Below are positions 15,847 through 24,455 of a DNA stretch of 64,000 bases, piece by piece. The notes under the pieces are model-generated. The model searched no databases and was not told the origin of the DNA. It was given only the letters and a program-made list of their open reading frames with translations. The DNA is from Arthrobacter sp. 18067. GTDB taxonomy: Bacteria; Actinomycetota; Actinomycetes; Actinomycetales; Micrococcaceae. Each line of letters starts with the position of its first letter. Within the stretch, counting starts at the first letter, position 1. The stretch lies in assembly GCF_902706295.1 (NCBI RefSeq), contig NZ_CACSJJ010000004.1, forward strand, positions 1 to 64,000, read 5' to 3'. The translations under genes and the position numbers were made by a program.

Positions 15847-17688
15847 CTATTTGGCCAACACGTACCTCAGTGCGGAGGCGTAGAGCGGCGCCACCTTGTT
15901 GTGGCCCGTCTGGTTCATGTGGGCACCATCGAGGTAGTCGCCGGCCGCCCCTGCGATGGTTGCGGTGCCGGACATAGAGATGCGCGGCCAACCACGGAGG
16001 GCCGCTTCACGGATCACGAGCCCGTCCACCCAGCGGCGTTGGGCATGGCTGGCATCGTAGCGGGAGAGGACGCCGTTGATCAGGATGGTGCTGCGGGGAT
16101 ACTTGCGGCGCAACTCGTCCCAGAGGCGGTTCGCTTGCGAGAGGATGGCCGCATCCGTGGCGCCGATCCTGGCATCGTTGCCGCCCAGGGTCACCACCAC
16201 CAAGCCCGGATTTCCCTGCGGCAGGAGGATACGGTCCTGCGCCAGCGCATCAGTCGCGGAGCCACCACCGACGGCGGGACTTCCCGAAACGTAGCCGATC
16301 CCACCAATGCTGCGGACTACTTGGCGCGGGTAGCCGGCCGCGCGGGCTCCTTGCTCGCCCCAGGAATCCATGTCCAGCTGCGAGTCGCCCAGGAAGACGA
16401 CGGTGGACGCGTCAACGGCCTCGGCCGAGTAGAGCTCGTCGGTGGCATCGCTCCAGATGGTTTCCAATTTCTGGAAAGCTACGTGGGCACCCCGGCCATC
16501 CGCCCACATGTCCTTTACCGGCCAGCCGAACTCACCGGGATTGATGGACCACACTTTGTAGGTGGGGTGGCCAACGATCCGGGCTCCCGTGGCTGGGCCC
16601 CACACCAGCCAGCCGTTGGCGAACTGCTGCACGAGTCCACCGGCGCGCGGAAGCTTGTCCGTGAGCGGCAGGCCCAACTGACCGGCCGCGCCACCCAGTT
16701 GGTTGTAGCGGTTATGAACATCCCCATGGGTGGTGGAGTGCGCTCCCGTTGCCGCCGACCAATAGACCGTGCCGCCTTGGAAGAGCTGGTACACGAAGTT
16801 GTTTTGCCTGACTTCCTCTCCCACTGGATACCCGAGGGCGCCGTCTTGGCCTCCCGTGGATGACCAGTAGCTTCGGATGGCCCCGGTCAGGGCCTTGGCG
16901 CCAGTGGCCGGTGACCAGATGATGGTTCCGCGCTGGTATTCCTGGGACGAGCCTCCGCTCTTCAGGCCCAAAGCTTCGTCTGTTGCCGGGTATCCCAGCT
17001 CCCCTTCTTCCATTCCGGCCCGCCGCCAGCGTTCACGGATGGCGCCCATGGATGGATGGGCACCAGTGGCCGGTGACCACACCACAAAGCCGCGTTCGAA
17101 GGCTTGCCACGCACCGCCGTCGCGCAGTCCGGTGCTTTCCCCCGTGACCGGATAGCCGAGGAAGCCACCCTCGAACCCGCTGCGGCCCCAGGCCAAATGG
17201 ATGGATCCGCCTGTCCGCTGGGAGCCCGTGGCCGGCGAATACGTGATGGCTCCGCGCTCAAATGACTGCTTTGAGCCGCCGTTGCGGAGCCCGCTCGCCG
17301 TATCGGTGGTGGGATAGCCGTGGAAGCCGGCCGGGCCGTCGGCGCCCCACCACGACGTGCGAACAGGTCCGTTGACCACTACGCGTGCTCCCGTGCGGGC
17401 CGACCAGGCGATATCGCCGCCCGCGAACCGTTGGACGCAGCCGCTGGTGCTTCCACTTCCTGAACATTCTTCGGCCCCGGTGGGGCGGATCAGCACACTA
17501 CGTGCCCAAGCGCTGGTGTTGTAGAGGTGTCCGATGGCACCGGTGAGGGGCGGCGTTGAAGCCTGAACAGTGGCGGGAACGGCTGCCCGGACCGCCAACG
17601 TTTCGGTTGGTAACGCGGCCCCAAGGGTGCTTGGAAGCAGGAGCGCCACCGCCAGCGAGCCCAGGAACCAACGCCGCACGGGCCCCAT
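15847..17688 (-). CDS. Secreted LGFP-repeat protein with C-terminal SGNH hydrolase
   Basis: About 613 residues. A signal peptide (VRRWFLGSLAVALLL) is followed by about six to seven LGFP repeats of roughly 50 residues, each with W(S/G)PATGA and a GYP or LGLP core, which bind cell-wall polymers in actinobacteria. The C-terminal domain from about residue 415 has the SGNH blocks GDSQLDMDS, TLGGND, and DGAHMNQTGH (Ser, Gly, Asn, Asp/His), indicating an esterase or acetylhydrolase at the cell surface. The start is uncertain: I use ATG 17688, since the in-frame TTG at 17724 has no better ribosome-binding site. Confidence 0.8.
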   Translation of the reverse strand: MGPVRRWFLGSLAVALLLPSTLGAALPTETLAVRAAVPATVQASTPPLTGAIGHLYNTSAWARSVLIRPTGAEECSGSGSTSGCVQRFAGGDIAWSARTGARVVVNGPVRTSWWGADGPAGFHGYPTTDTASGLRNGGSKQSFERGAITYSPATGSQRTGGSIHLAWGRSGFEGGFLGYPVTGESTGLRDGGAWQAFERGFVVWSPATGAHPSMGAIRERWRRAGMEEGELGYPATDEALGLKSGGSSQEYQRGTIIWSPATGAKALTGAIRSYWSSTGGQDGALGYPVGEEVRQNNFVYQLFQGGTVYWSAATGAHSTTHGDVHNRYNQLGGAAGQLGLPLTDKLPRAGGLVQQFANGWLVWGPATGARIVGHPTYKVWSINPGEFGWPVKDMWADGRGAHVAFQKLETIWSDATDELYSAEAVDASTVVFLGDSQLDMDSWGEQGARAAGYPRQVVRSIGGIGYVSGSPAVGGGSATDALAQDRILLPQGNPGLVVVTLGGNDARIGATDAAILSQANRLWDELRRKYPRSTILINGVLSRYDASHAQRRWVDGLVIREAALRGWPRISMSGTATIAGAAGDYLDGAHMNQTGHNKVAPLYASALRYVLAK

Positions 17689-17824
17689 CGCCGTCTTGGT
17701 AAAACCCACTTCGCCAACCCCCAAACTGCTGCCACATCAAAACACTGAGGCAAGTATCTTCGACGCCGGCAGTCCCAACACCGGCGACGCAGCCAATGGT
17801 GTCACATCGTTATGTCGCTGCCTC

Positions 17825-17871
17825 TTGATCAGCATTGAACAACTGTTTAGTGTTTGAAACATGCGTTCAAT
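17825..17871 (+). promoter_or_regulatory. Leaderless promoter and possible operator of the TetR-ABC operon
   Basis: TTGATC (17825-17830), a 17-nt spacer, and TAGTGT (17848-17853), then 7 nt to the ATG at 17861. The start codon would be at or next to the transcript 5' end. A 7-bp inverted repeat, ATTGAAC (17834-17840) and GTTCAAT (17865-17871), brackets the -10 box and could be the TetR autoregulation site. Confidence 0.55.
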
Positions 17872-18538
17872 CGCAGAGGATTTCACCACGCGGGCCCGCA
17901 TCCGCGACGCCGCCATCGGACTTTTCGGCCGCGATGGATTCTCCCGCGCCACAGTGCGCGCAGTCGCCTCGGCGGCCGGAGTCAGCCCAGGGTTGGTCAT
18001 TCACCATTTCGGTAGCAAAGCAGGGCTCCGCGAGGCCTGTGACCAGCACGTCCTCGCGCAGACAGCTACGCAGGGGCGCGAGAAGGCGGACCCCATATCC
18101 ACCCGTCAGCTGATCCAGGACTATCTGAACCATCCTGACCAATATGCCCACGAGATCGCCTACATCCGGCGCTCCCTGGGGGACGAATCGGACGCGGGCG
18201 ACGCCTTCTTCGACGCCGTTGTGAAACAGACCCAGGACATCATCCACGCAGGGATCGAAGCCGGCACTATCCGGAACTTCGCCGACACCCGGTCCACCGC
18301 CGTCGTCATCGCTTCCAACAGTCTTTCGATGCTCATGCTGGGCAGGCACCTATCGAGGACTTTGGGGGCTGTGGCTCCGGAGCCGCATGGCATCGGACCT
18401 GAGCTGCTGCGGCAACTGACGCTGCCCGCCTTGGAGATTTACACCCACGGCTTCTACACGGACTCGCGGTTCCTGGATGCAGCCCGCGATGCCTTGGAGC
18501 AAGACACCACCAACCACGGAAGGGAGCATGCCCCGTGA
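17861..18538 (+). CDS. TetR-family transcriptional regulator
   Basis: 225 residues. The N-terminal helix-turn-helix reads RIRDAAIGLFGRDGFSRATVRAVASAAGVSPGLVIHHFGSK, spread over about residues 14-52, a textbook TetR DNA-binding domain. The remainder is a helical ligand-binding domain. Its stop overlaps the GTG start of the ABC ATPase (GTGA), so it is the first gene of a three-gene exporter operon and probably its ligand-responsive repressor. The ligand is unknown. Confidence 0.87.
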   Translation: MRSIAEDFTTRARIRDAAIGLFGRDGFSRATVRAVASAAGVSPGLVIHHFGSKAGLREACDQHVLAQTATQGREKADPISTRQLIQDYLNHPDQYAHEIAYIRRSLGDESDAGDAFFDAVVKQTQDIIHAGIEAGTIRNFADTRSTAVVIASNSLSMLMLGRHLSRTLGAVAPEPHGIGPELLRQLTLPALEIYTHGFYTDSRFLDAARDALEQDTTNHGREHAP

Positions 18539-19527
18539 CCCAGGCAATCGTCGTGGAGGGGTTACGCAAGAAGTTCGGTCCCCGCGAGGTCCTGCATGGC
18601 CTGGATTTTGCGGTGGATTCCGGGACTGTGTTCGGCGTCATCGGACCGAATGGAGCCGGCAAGACCACCACTATGCGTTGCTTGCTGGACATCATCCGGC
18701 CCAGCGCGGGTTCCATTTCGGTGCTCGGTCAGGATCCGCGTCGTGCCGGCACGGCCCTCCGCCGAAGGATCGGCTACCTGCCCGGTGAACTGCATTTGGA
18801 GAACCGCACCACGGGCCGCCGCGTGCTGGAGCACTTCGCTGCGATCAGCGGCCCGGTGGATCCGCGGTACGTCAACAGCCTCGCGGATCGGTTGGACCTG
18901 GACCTGGACCGCCAGACCCGGAAGCTCTCCAAGGGCAACAAGCAGAAGCTGGGACTCCTGCAGGCGTTCATGCACAAACCCGAACTCCTGGTCCTCGACG
19001 AACCCACCAGCGGTCTTGACCCCTTGGTCCAGCAAGTTTTCCACGCCTTGGTCCGCGAGGCCGTGGAAGGCGGCGCCACCGTCTTCCTCAGTTCCCACGT
19101 CCTCAGCGAAGTCCAGCAGGCCGCCGACGCCGTGGCGATCCTCCGCGACGGCGAAATCGTCACCGTGTCAACCGTGGACGCCCTCAGGACGGCAGCAGTC
19201 CGGCAGCTTCGTTTCATTAGCACCGGAACGGAAGCGCACGACGTCGGAGCGCTGCTGGCCCGCGTGCCCGGCGTCGCCAACGTGGCGTTACGGGAGCTGC
19301 CGGCCGACGGACACACTGCCGGAACAGTAGAGGCCACGGCGACACTTTCGGGGCACGTCCAGCACCTGGTCCAAGAGCTGGCACGGCTCAACCTGACGGA
19401 TCTGGTCCTCGAGGAACCGGACCTGGAAGAGGCTGTGCTGACCCTGTACACGGGGTCTTCGCAGGGTAATGACAACGGCCACAACCACAGCCAAGCAATT
19501 CGAACCGAAGGAGCACATCGTGCCTAG
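18535..19527 (+). CDS. ABC transporter ATP-binding protein
   Basis: 330 residues: Walker A GPNGAGKTTT, signature LSKGNKQ, Walker B LLVLDEPTSGLDP, and H-loop LSSHVLSE. The C-terminal extension with an acidic final segment resembles the DrrA-type drug or lipid exporter ATPases. The GTG start overlaps the TetR stop by 4 nt. It pairs with the following permease as an ABC-2-type exporter; the substrate is unknown. Confidence 0.88.
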   Translation: MTQAIVVEGLRKKFGPREVLHGLDFAVDSGTVFGVIGPNGAGKTTTMRCLLDIIRPSAGSISVLGQDPRRAGTALRRRIGYLPGELHLENRTTGRRVLEHFAAISGPVDPRYVNSLADRLDLDLDRQTRKLSKGNKQKLGLLQAFMHKPELLVLDEPTSGLDPLVQQVFHALVREAVEGGATVFLSSHVLSEVQQAADAVAILRDGEIVTVSTVDALRTAAVRQLRFISTGTEAHDVGALLARVPGVANVALRELPADGHTAGTVEATATLSGHVQHLVQELARLNLTDLVLEEPDLEEAVLTLYTGSSQGNDNGHNHSQAIRTEGAHRA

Positions 19528-20320
19528 GTTCCTGCCCCTCTTCACCAAAGCGCTTACCGACTCGTGGCGCTCCACCCTCGCCTGGGCCTTGGGGTTGACA
19601 GCCGCGATCATGTTGTACTTGCCGTTGTATCCGTCCATCGGCGGAAACTCGCAAATGCAGGACTTGATCAACGCCCTCCCACCGGAGATGACCAAGGCAC
19701 TGAACTACGACCAAATCGCCACAGGTCCCGGCTATACCCAGGCAACATTGTTCGGGCTGGTCGGCTTCCTGCTGATGTCCATGGCCTCTGTTGGCTGGGG
19801 CGCCGCGGCCGTTGGTGGGGACGAAGAATCCGGATTGCTGGAACTGACCCTCGCGCACAGCGTTACACGCGTGCAGGTCGTCTTGGAGCGCGCCCTCGCC
19901 ATCCTGGTGCGGATCGCGTTCCTTTCAGTCCTTGTCTTCCTGTTGGTCCTGGTCCTGAACGGGCCCTCCGAACTAAGCATCGACGTCGGACATCTCGCCG
20001 GAGCGGTGCTGCTGTTTGCAGCGCTTGCCCTCCTCAGCGGAACCGCAGCCCTCTGTGTCGGGGCCTTGACCGGACGGAAGATTTACGCGATCGCCGCTGG
20101 TGCCGCCGTCGCTGTCCTCGGTTACGTGTTCAACGCGGTGGGGAGGCAAAGTCCCGACGTCGCATGGCTGCTGAACCTTTCGCCTTACCACTGGGCGTAC
20201 GGGAACTCCCCTGTGGCCAATGGTGCTGACTGGGGAGCCGTCGCCGGGCTGCTCGGTATCTCGGCAGCCCTCATCATGCTGGGTGCTGTGGCACTGCAGC
20301 GACGCGATGTGGGTGTTTAG
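19520..20320 (+). CDS. ABC-2-type exporter permease
   Basis: About 266 residues with six hydrophobic segments: SWRSTLAWALGL, TLFGLVGFLLMSM, VRIAFLSVLVFLL, and others toward the C-terminus. I place the start at GTG 19520 because GGAG lies 6 nt before it; the longer frame from ATG 19469 would overlap the ATPase gene by 59 nt. The gene overlaps the ATPase stop by 8 nt, implying translational coupling. Its stop overlaps the stop of the convergent thioesterase gene (20317-20320). Confidence 0.78.
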   Translation: MPRFLPLFTKALTDSWRSTLAWALGLTAAIMLYLPLYPSIGGNSQMQDLINALPPEMTKALNYDQIATGPGYTQATLFGLVGFLLMSMASVGWGAAAVGGDEESGLLELTLAHSVTRVQVVLERALAILVRIAFLSVLVFLLVLVLNGPSELSIDVGHLAGAVLLFAALALLSGTAALCVGALTGRKIYAIAAGAAVAVLGYVFNAVGRQSPDVAWLLNLSPYHWAYGNSPVANGADWGAVAGLLGISAALIMLGAVALQRRDVGV

Positions 20321-20862
20321 CTCCACACGTGCGGAGCCGGACGGCGGGCTCCAGGGAGTGCATTGTTTTCGCGCCATTCGTGAATCCATTCCGGCAGCTC
20401 AAGGCCAGCCGGAGGCGCTCCGAACTCGGCAATGATCTCTTCCTGCGTGACCGGTTTGCCCTTGGCGACCAAGCGCGTGGCGATGTGGGCGCGGGCGTAG
20501 ATTTCGCCGTTAACCACCATGCGTTGCTCGAAGTAGATGGCCTTGGTATCCAGGCCAATGATGCGGGTTTCGATGGTGTAGCGCTGCCAAAGCTGCAAGG
20601 ACTTGCGGAAAGCGATGGTCTCGCCGGCAGCCACCGGACTCCACCCCTTCTTGCGCATCTTGGTCCAGATGCCGCTGCGGACCATGAGGTCAAAGCGGCC
20701 AAGGTCCATGAGAGAGAAGTACATGCCGTTGTTCACATGCATGGCTATGTCGATGTCCGTCGGCAGCACCCTCAGGGGCAGTGACGACTCTTCCCATACA
20801 CCCAAAGGCGGGCGCTTGGACGAGGTGAACAGCAGCATGAGGGTGCGAAGAAGCAGATGCAT
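20317..20862 (-). CDS. Thioesterase-superfamily (4HBT/hot-dog) protein
   Basis: About 181 residues from ATG 20862 (MHLLLRT). A short hydrophobic N-terminus is followed by a hot-dog domain with DIDIAMHVNNGMYFSLMDLGR, where the Asp and Asn-Asn motif is characteristic of acyl-CoA thioesterases of the THEM6/4HBT_2 type, then FRKSLQLWQRYTIETRIIG. It probably hydrolyses an acyl-CoA. The ATG 21 codons upstream is less likely because homologues of this type start near the hydrophobic segment. It is convergent with the permease and their stop codons overlap. Confidence 0.75.
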   Translation of the reverse strand: MHLLLRTLMLLFTSSKRPPLGVWEESSLPLRVLPTDIDIAMHVNNGMYFSLMDLGRFDLMVRSGIWTKMRKKGWSPVAAGETIAFRKSLQLWQRYTIETRIIGLDTKAIYFEQRMVVNGEIYARAHIATRLVAKGKPVTQEEIIAEFGAPPAGLELPEWIHEWRENNALPGARRPAPHVWS

Positions 20863-21041
20863 GGCAGCAATGTTACCCGCCAGTAACTTCCGGGGAAAGG
20901 TGCCGACCGCATGGTGGACGGGCAATTAGTACATCGCCCGCTTTATGTCCAACGTTTGCACTAACGTTTACCGCCGGTTCATCAAAGCCGTGCAGAATGT
21001 CTGGAACTCGTATTTGATAAATGACCTTAAGGGGGACTCCT

Positions 21042-21263
21042 TTGAGCACGCTGCAAACCACCAGGCCACAGGGTCAGGTGTGGCCGGAACTCTCACGGCA
21101 CCAGAACGTTGTCCTCCAGGATGCCCGCGGCAACCGCATCGAGGGAACCATCGACGGCATGACAAACGACCGCAGCACGCTGTGGATTCAACTCAAAGGC
21201 GGCCTGGGCAGGCAGCTCATTCACCACCTTGACGGTTACTGGCTGGAGACGCCCGCCGCCTGA
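21042..21263 (+). CDS. Small conserved-looking protein of unknown function, possible SH3/Sm-like barrel
   Basis: 73 residues from TTG 21042, which has AAGGGGG about 6 nt upstream; an ATG at 21021 lies ahead of that ribosome-binding site and is less likely. The middle reads HQNVVLQDARGNRIEG, TIDGMTNDRSTLWIQL, and GRQLIHHLDGYW, an alternation of strands and glycines suggesting a small beta-barrel. I recognise no family. It sits 38 nt upstream of the K+ channel gene, which seems to have its own promoter. Confidence 0.55.
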   Translation: MSTLQTTRPQGQVWPELSRHQNVVLQDARGNRIEGTIDGMTNDRSTLWIQLKGGLGRQLIHHLDGYWLETPAA

Positions 21264-21301
21264 CCAATTCAATGCCTGGCCCCTATGGCTAGGATTCCCC
21301 T

Positions 21302-22075
21302 ATGACTCAAGCGCGATACCGGGACCTGGTCGAGTGGCCCCTGATGGCTACGGCACTGATCTTCCTCACGGCCTACGCGTGGCAGGTCATCGGTCGCGTC
21401 GACGGCGCCGCGGCATTGCCTTTCGAGATTATTCTTTGGATCACTTGGGGCATCTTCGCCCTGGATTACTTCGTCAACCTGTGGCTTGCTGAAGACCGTG
21501 GGCGGTGGTTCCTGTGGAACCTGCACGAACTCCTGATCGTGGTGCTGCCATTCTTCCGGCCCTTGCGCCTGCTGCGACTGGTCACCCTTTTGTCCGTCCT
21601 CCAGCGCACGGTGGGCGAAACCCTGCGCGGACGGGTCGCCACCTATGTGGCCGGGGCCGCGGCGATGCTCATCCTCATCGGCGCGCTGGCCGTACTGGAC
21701 GTCGAGCAGAACGCCCCCGACGCCAAAATCGTCAACTTCGGCGACGCCGCCTGGTGGGCCGTCACTACCATCACCACCGTTGGCTACGGGGACCTGTACC
21801 CCGTGACCCCCATCGGCAGGATCGTCGCCGCAGCCCTCATGATGAGCGGCATCGCAGTGCTAGGTATTGTCACGGCGTCCATCGCCTCCTGGCTTGTTCA
21901 ACGGATCGAGGAGAACGCCGAGGGCGTCGCAGCGGCGGCGGAAGAGAAGGCCGCCGCTGCCGAGGAACCGGTTCGCGCGGAGATGGCCGACCTGGTGACC
22001 GAAATCGCCGCCCTGCGGATGGAGATCGCGGAACTACGGGAAGCCACGGAGCTCAGGCGGCAGCACGAGGCTTAG
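21302..22075 (+). CDS. Voltage-gated-type potassium channel subunit
   Basis: 257 residues: about six membrane segments with the selectivity filter TTVGYGD (residues 158-164), and an S4-like segment FFRPLRLLRLVTLLSVLQR with spaced arginines. The C-terminal 50 residues are highly charged with heptad character (EEKAAAAEEPVRAEMADLV) and probably form a tetrameric coiled coil, as in bacterial Kv-like channels. There is no Shine-Dalgarno; TAGGAT (21290-21295) lies 6 nt before the ATG, suggesting a leaderless mRNA. It conducts K+ across the plasma membrane. Confidence 0.87.
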   Translation: MTQARYRDLVEWPLMATALIFLTAYAWQVIGRVDGAAALPFEIILWITWGIFALDYFVNLWLAEDRGRWFLWNLHELLIVVLPFFRPLRLLRLVTLLSVLQRTVGETLRGRVATYVAGAAAMLILIGALAVLDVEQNAPDAKIVNFGDAAWWAVTTITTVGYGDLYPVTPIGRIVAAALMMSGIAVLGIVTASIASWLVQRIEENAEGVAAAAEEKAAAAEEPVRAEMADLVTEIAALRMEIAELREATELRRQHEA

Positions 22076-22147
22076 TCCGGGACCCCTGCTTCCCCGCCGA
22101 TCCCCGTGCCGCCACCGACGAACCGGTGAAGTGTTCCGGGCACACAA

Positions 22148-22180
22148 AAAATCCCCGGAACCAATGGTTCCGGGGATTTT
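22148..22180 (-). terminator. Rho-independent terminator of tRNA-Tyr
   Basis: Perfect 15-bp arms, 22148-22162 and 22166-22180, with loop AAT. Read on the minus strand the hairpin ends in a run of T. It lies directly downstream of the tRNA-Tyr 3' end and may also stop transcription arriving from the K+ channel gene on the plus strand. Confidence 0.9.
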
Positions 22181-22187
22181 CCTTGGG

Positions 22188-22269
22188 TGGCAGATGAGGG
22201 ATTCGAACCCCCGTAGGCGTTGCCAGCTGATTTACAGTCAGCCCCCTTTGGCCGCTCGGGTAATCTGCC
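22188..22269 (-). tRNA. tRNA-Tyr (anticodon GTA)
   Basis: On the minus strand the acceptor stem GGCAGAT pairs with ATCTGCC. The anticodon arm is CTGACTGTAAATCAG with anticodon GTA, a long class-II variable arm follows as expected for bacterial tRNA-Tyr, and the T arm reads GGGGGTTCGAATCCC. CCA is not encoded: the discriminator A is followed by CCC. About 82 nt. Confidence 0.96.
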
Positions 22270-22397
22270 GAACTTCAAAAGAAGATCACTTCCGGAGACC
22301 GTTTCTTTTCGATCCGGTAACCGAAGGCAGAGACAACCTTACAGAAGTTTTTGCGAAGAATCTAATCGAGGGCAGACGCCCTGTATTTCCGCGTATT

Positions 22398-22664
22398 TCA
22401 GGCTTCCCCGAGGATCCTGCCGGCCAGTTTCGCTTCGAACTTTTCGGCTTGCTCGGCGGTGATCTGGTTGAGCTGCACGGCCCGCAGCAGATCGGCATGC
22501 ACTCCATCCATACGGGAGGTGGCGTCGGGAACCGGGCTCAGGACGATCGACGCTGCAACTGCGGCTGCCGCAACTGCACTCGCTGCGGCAACGGCAGCCG
22601 TACCAATGGAGCCCGCTGCTGCAGAAGCGGATTTGCTGATGGACTGGACGGCCTTGCTGCTCAT
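22398..22664 (-). CDS. Small Ala-rich protein of unknown function
   Basis: 88 residues from ATG 22664, chosen because GGAGG sits 6 nt upstream; this excludes the longer frame to 22736. The N-terminal half is an Ala/Ser/Val-rich hydrophobic stretch (SAVAAAAVAASIVLSPV) that could be a membrane helix. The C-terminal half, LLRAVQLNQITAEQAEKFEAKL, is an amphipathic helix pair resembling short oligomerisation tails. No family recognised. It lies upstream of tRNA-Tyr on the same strand with a 128-nt gap in which I see nothing further. Confidence 0.6.
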   Translation of the reverse strand: MSSKAVQSISKSASAAAGSIGTAAVAAASAVAAAAVAASIVLSPVPDATSRMDGVHADLLRAVQLNQITAEQAEKFEAKLAGRILGEA

Positions 22665-22846
22665 GCTGATCCTCCGACGATGCGTTCTTCCAACTGGTAC
22701 AACTCTCAACCCAAACCCTCGGTTCCCACCATGCATGTGCTGTGAGCGAACTGTGAAAGTGCTCCACGGCCCTAAGCCGCGGCTTCCGTACTAGGCTGGA
22801 TGCCAGACCAACCCGCCCTCACAGGGCCCCCAACCTAAGGAGAGTC

Positions 22847-23338
22847 ATGGCAGGCGAATCCACATTCGACGTCGTCAGCAAGGTAGACAAGCAAGAGGTC
22901 GCCAACGCGCTCAACCAGTCCCAGAAGGAAATCGCGCAGCGGTACGACTTCAAGGGCGTCGGCGCGGAGATCGACTTCAGCGGCGAGAAGATCCTCATGA
23001 AGGCCAACTCCGAGGACCGCGTCCTTGCTGTCCTGGATGTCTTCCAGTCCAAGCTGATCAAGCGCGGCATCTCACTGAAGTCCCTGGACCAGGGCGAGCC
23101 TTTCCCCTCCGGCAAGGAATTCCGCCTGGAGTGCACCATCAAGGAGGGCATCGCCCAGGACATCGCCAAGAAGATCAACAAGATCATCCGCGATGAAGCC
23201 CCCAAGTCCGTCAAGTCCCAGATCCAGGGCGACGAACTCCGCGTGACCTCCAAGTCCCGCGACGACCTTCAGGAGACCATGAACATCCTCAAGAAGTTCG
23301 AAGAGGCTGACCTCCAGTTCGTGAACTTCCGCAGCTAG
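22847..23338 (+). CDS. YajQ-family nucleotide-binding protein
   Basis: 163 residues, full length for the YajQ/DUF520 family: STFDVVSKVD at the N-terminus, RYDFKG near residue 33, and DLQFVNFR at the end. The fold is two ferredoxin-like halves; family members bind nucleotides, reported as cyclic di-GMP in some species, and associate with RNA or ribosomal function. ATG 22847 is preceded by AAGGAG. Monocistronic, ending in a terminator-like hairpin. Confidence 0.92.
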   Translation: MAGESTFDVVSKVDKQEVANALNQSQKEIAQRYDFKGVGAEIDFSGEKILMKANSEDRVLAVLDVFQSKLIKRGISLKSLDQGEPFPSGKEFRLECTIKEGIAQDIAKKINKIIRDEAPKSVKSQIQGDELRVTSKSRDDLQETMNILKKFEEADLQFVNFRS

Positions 23339-23360
23339 GTAGCTCAGCACCGCCCGAAAG

Positions 23361-23403
23361 GCCGGGATGCGAGCCCGTTACAAGGCCTGCCTCCCGGCTT
23401 TTT
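23361..23403 (+). terminator. Probable terminator after the YajQ gene
   Basis: GCCGGGA (23361-23367) pairs with TCCCGGC (23392-23398), followed by five T. The 24-nt loop is long, so the structure is weaker than the other terminators in the window. Confidence 0.6.
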
Positions 23404-23460
23404 GCTGCCCGAAACTACAACGACTGTCGTAATGGACGGGCCCATTAGCACACGATTAGT

Positions 23461-23509
23461 TTGCGTAATAGTCAAGTCACAGTATCCTTCTTCCTTAGGT
23501 GAGCCTAAG
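23461..23509 (+). promoter_or_regulatory. efe promoter with DtxR/IdeR-like iron box
   Basis: TTGCGT (23461-23466) and TATCCT (23483-23488) are separated by 16 nt. Directly downstream, TTAGGTGAGCCTAAG (23495-23509) matches the first two-thirds of the actinobacterial IdeR/DmdR box (TTAGGTTAGSCTAACCTAA) with one mismatch. The box would overlap the transcription start, as expected for repression of iron uptake when iron is plentiful. Confidence 0.75.
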
Positions 23510-23537
23510 TACGGTTCCCCTTAGCGAAAGAAAACCC

Positions 23538-24392
23538 ATGACCGCGAATTACCTGATCGGCCTGCGCGAAGGCCTTGAGGCATCACTGATCGTGGTCCTC
23601 CTGATGGCCTACCTCATTAAGACCGGCAGGCGGCACCTGATCCCCCGCGTCTGGGCTGGCGTCGGCCTCGCCATCGCTATTTCCCTTGGCTTCGGCGCGC
23701 TGCTGACCTTCGGCCCCCGCGGCCTCACGTTCGAGGCACAGGAAGCAATCGGCGGCGGTCTGTCCATTGTGGCCGTCGCCCTGGTGACCTGGATGGTCTT
23801 CTGGATGGCCCGCACAGCGCGCAGCCTCGGCGGCGAGCTGCGCTCCCAGGTGGACAAAGCGGCCGACGGCGCCGCCTGGGGCCTCGTGGTGGTTGCGGCA
23901 CTGGCCGTGGGCCGGGAGGGCCTCGAAACCGCCCTCTTTATCTGGGCCGCGGCCCAGGCCACGGGCGAAACCACCCTTCCCCTGCTCGGGGCTTTGCTCG
24001 GCCTGCTGACAGCGGCCGGCCTGGGGTACCTGCTTCATCGCGGAGTCCTCAAGGTGAACCTTGGCCGTTTCTTCACCTGGACCGGGGTTGGCCTCATCAT
24101 CATTGCCGGCGGCGTGCTGGCCTACGGAATCCACGATCTCCAGGAAGCCGGCATACTACCCGGGCTGAACAACCTGGCCTTCGACGTCTCAGCTGCCATC
24201 CCGCCGTCGTCGTGGTACGGCACGCTGCTGAAGGGCACGCTGAACTTCTCCCCCGCCACCACCTGGCTCGAAGCCGCAGCGTGGCTTTTGTATGTGATTC
24301 CGGTGCTGTTCCTCTACATCCGGGCCAACCGGTCCGCCCCGCCCAAGGCTTCCAGCAAGGCGTCAGCCCCCGCGGTCGCAACACAGCCCTAG
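23538..24392 (+). CDS. efeU: Iron permease EfeU (FTR1 family)
   Basis: 284 residues, seven hydrophobic segments. The two REGLE motifs that bind iron in FTR1 permeases are present: LREGLEA near residue 9 and [10 protein letters not shown] near residue 134. It imports ferric iron across the plasma membrane. I use ATG 23538; an upstream frame start at 23499 lies inside the iron box. First gene of efeUOB, with EfeO 63 nt downstream. Confidence 0.92.
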   Translation: MTANYLIGLREGLEASLIVVLLMAYLIKTGRRHLIPRVWAGVGLAIAISLGFGALLTFGPRGLTFEAQEAIGGGLSIVAVALVTWMVFWMARTARSLGGELRSQVDKAADGAAWGLVVVAALAVGREGLETALFIWAAAQATGETTLPLLGALLGLLTAAGLGYLLHRGVLKVNLGRFFTWTGVGLIIIAGGVLAYGIHDLQEAGILPGLNNLAFDVSAAIPPSSWYGTLLKGTLNFSPATTWLEAAAWLLYVIPVLFLYIRANRSAPPKASSKASAPAVATQP

Positions 24393-24455
24393 GGCCACCA
24401 CACTCTTTCCGGGTAACTCCCGCCTCGCGCTTACCTTCAACACAAAGGACCCACC

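Noticed and set aside
15847..17688. Repetitive stretch considered as a CRISPR or tandem DNA repeat
   Set aside because: The periodicity is protein-level (LGFP repeats); the DNA units are diverged and there is no spacer-repeat pattern.
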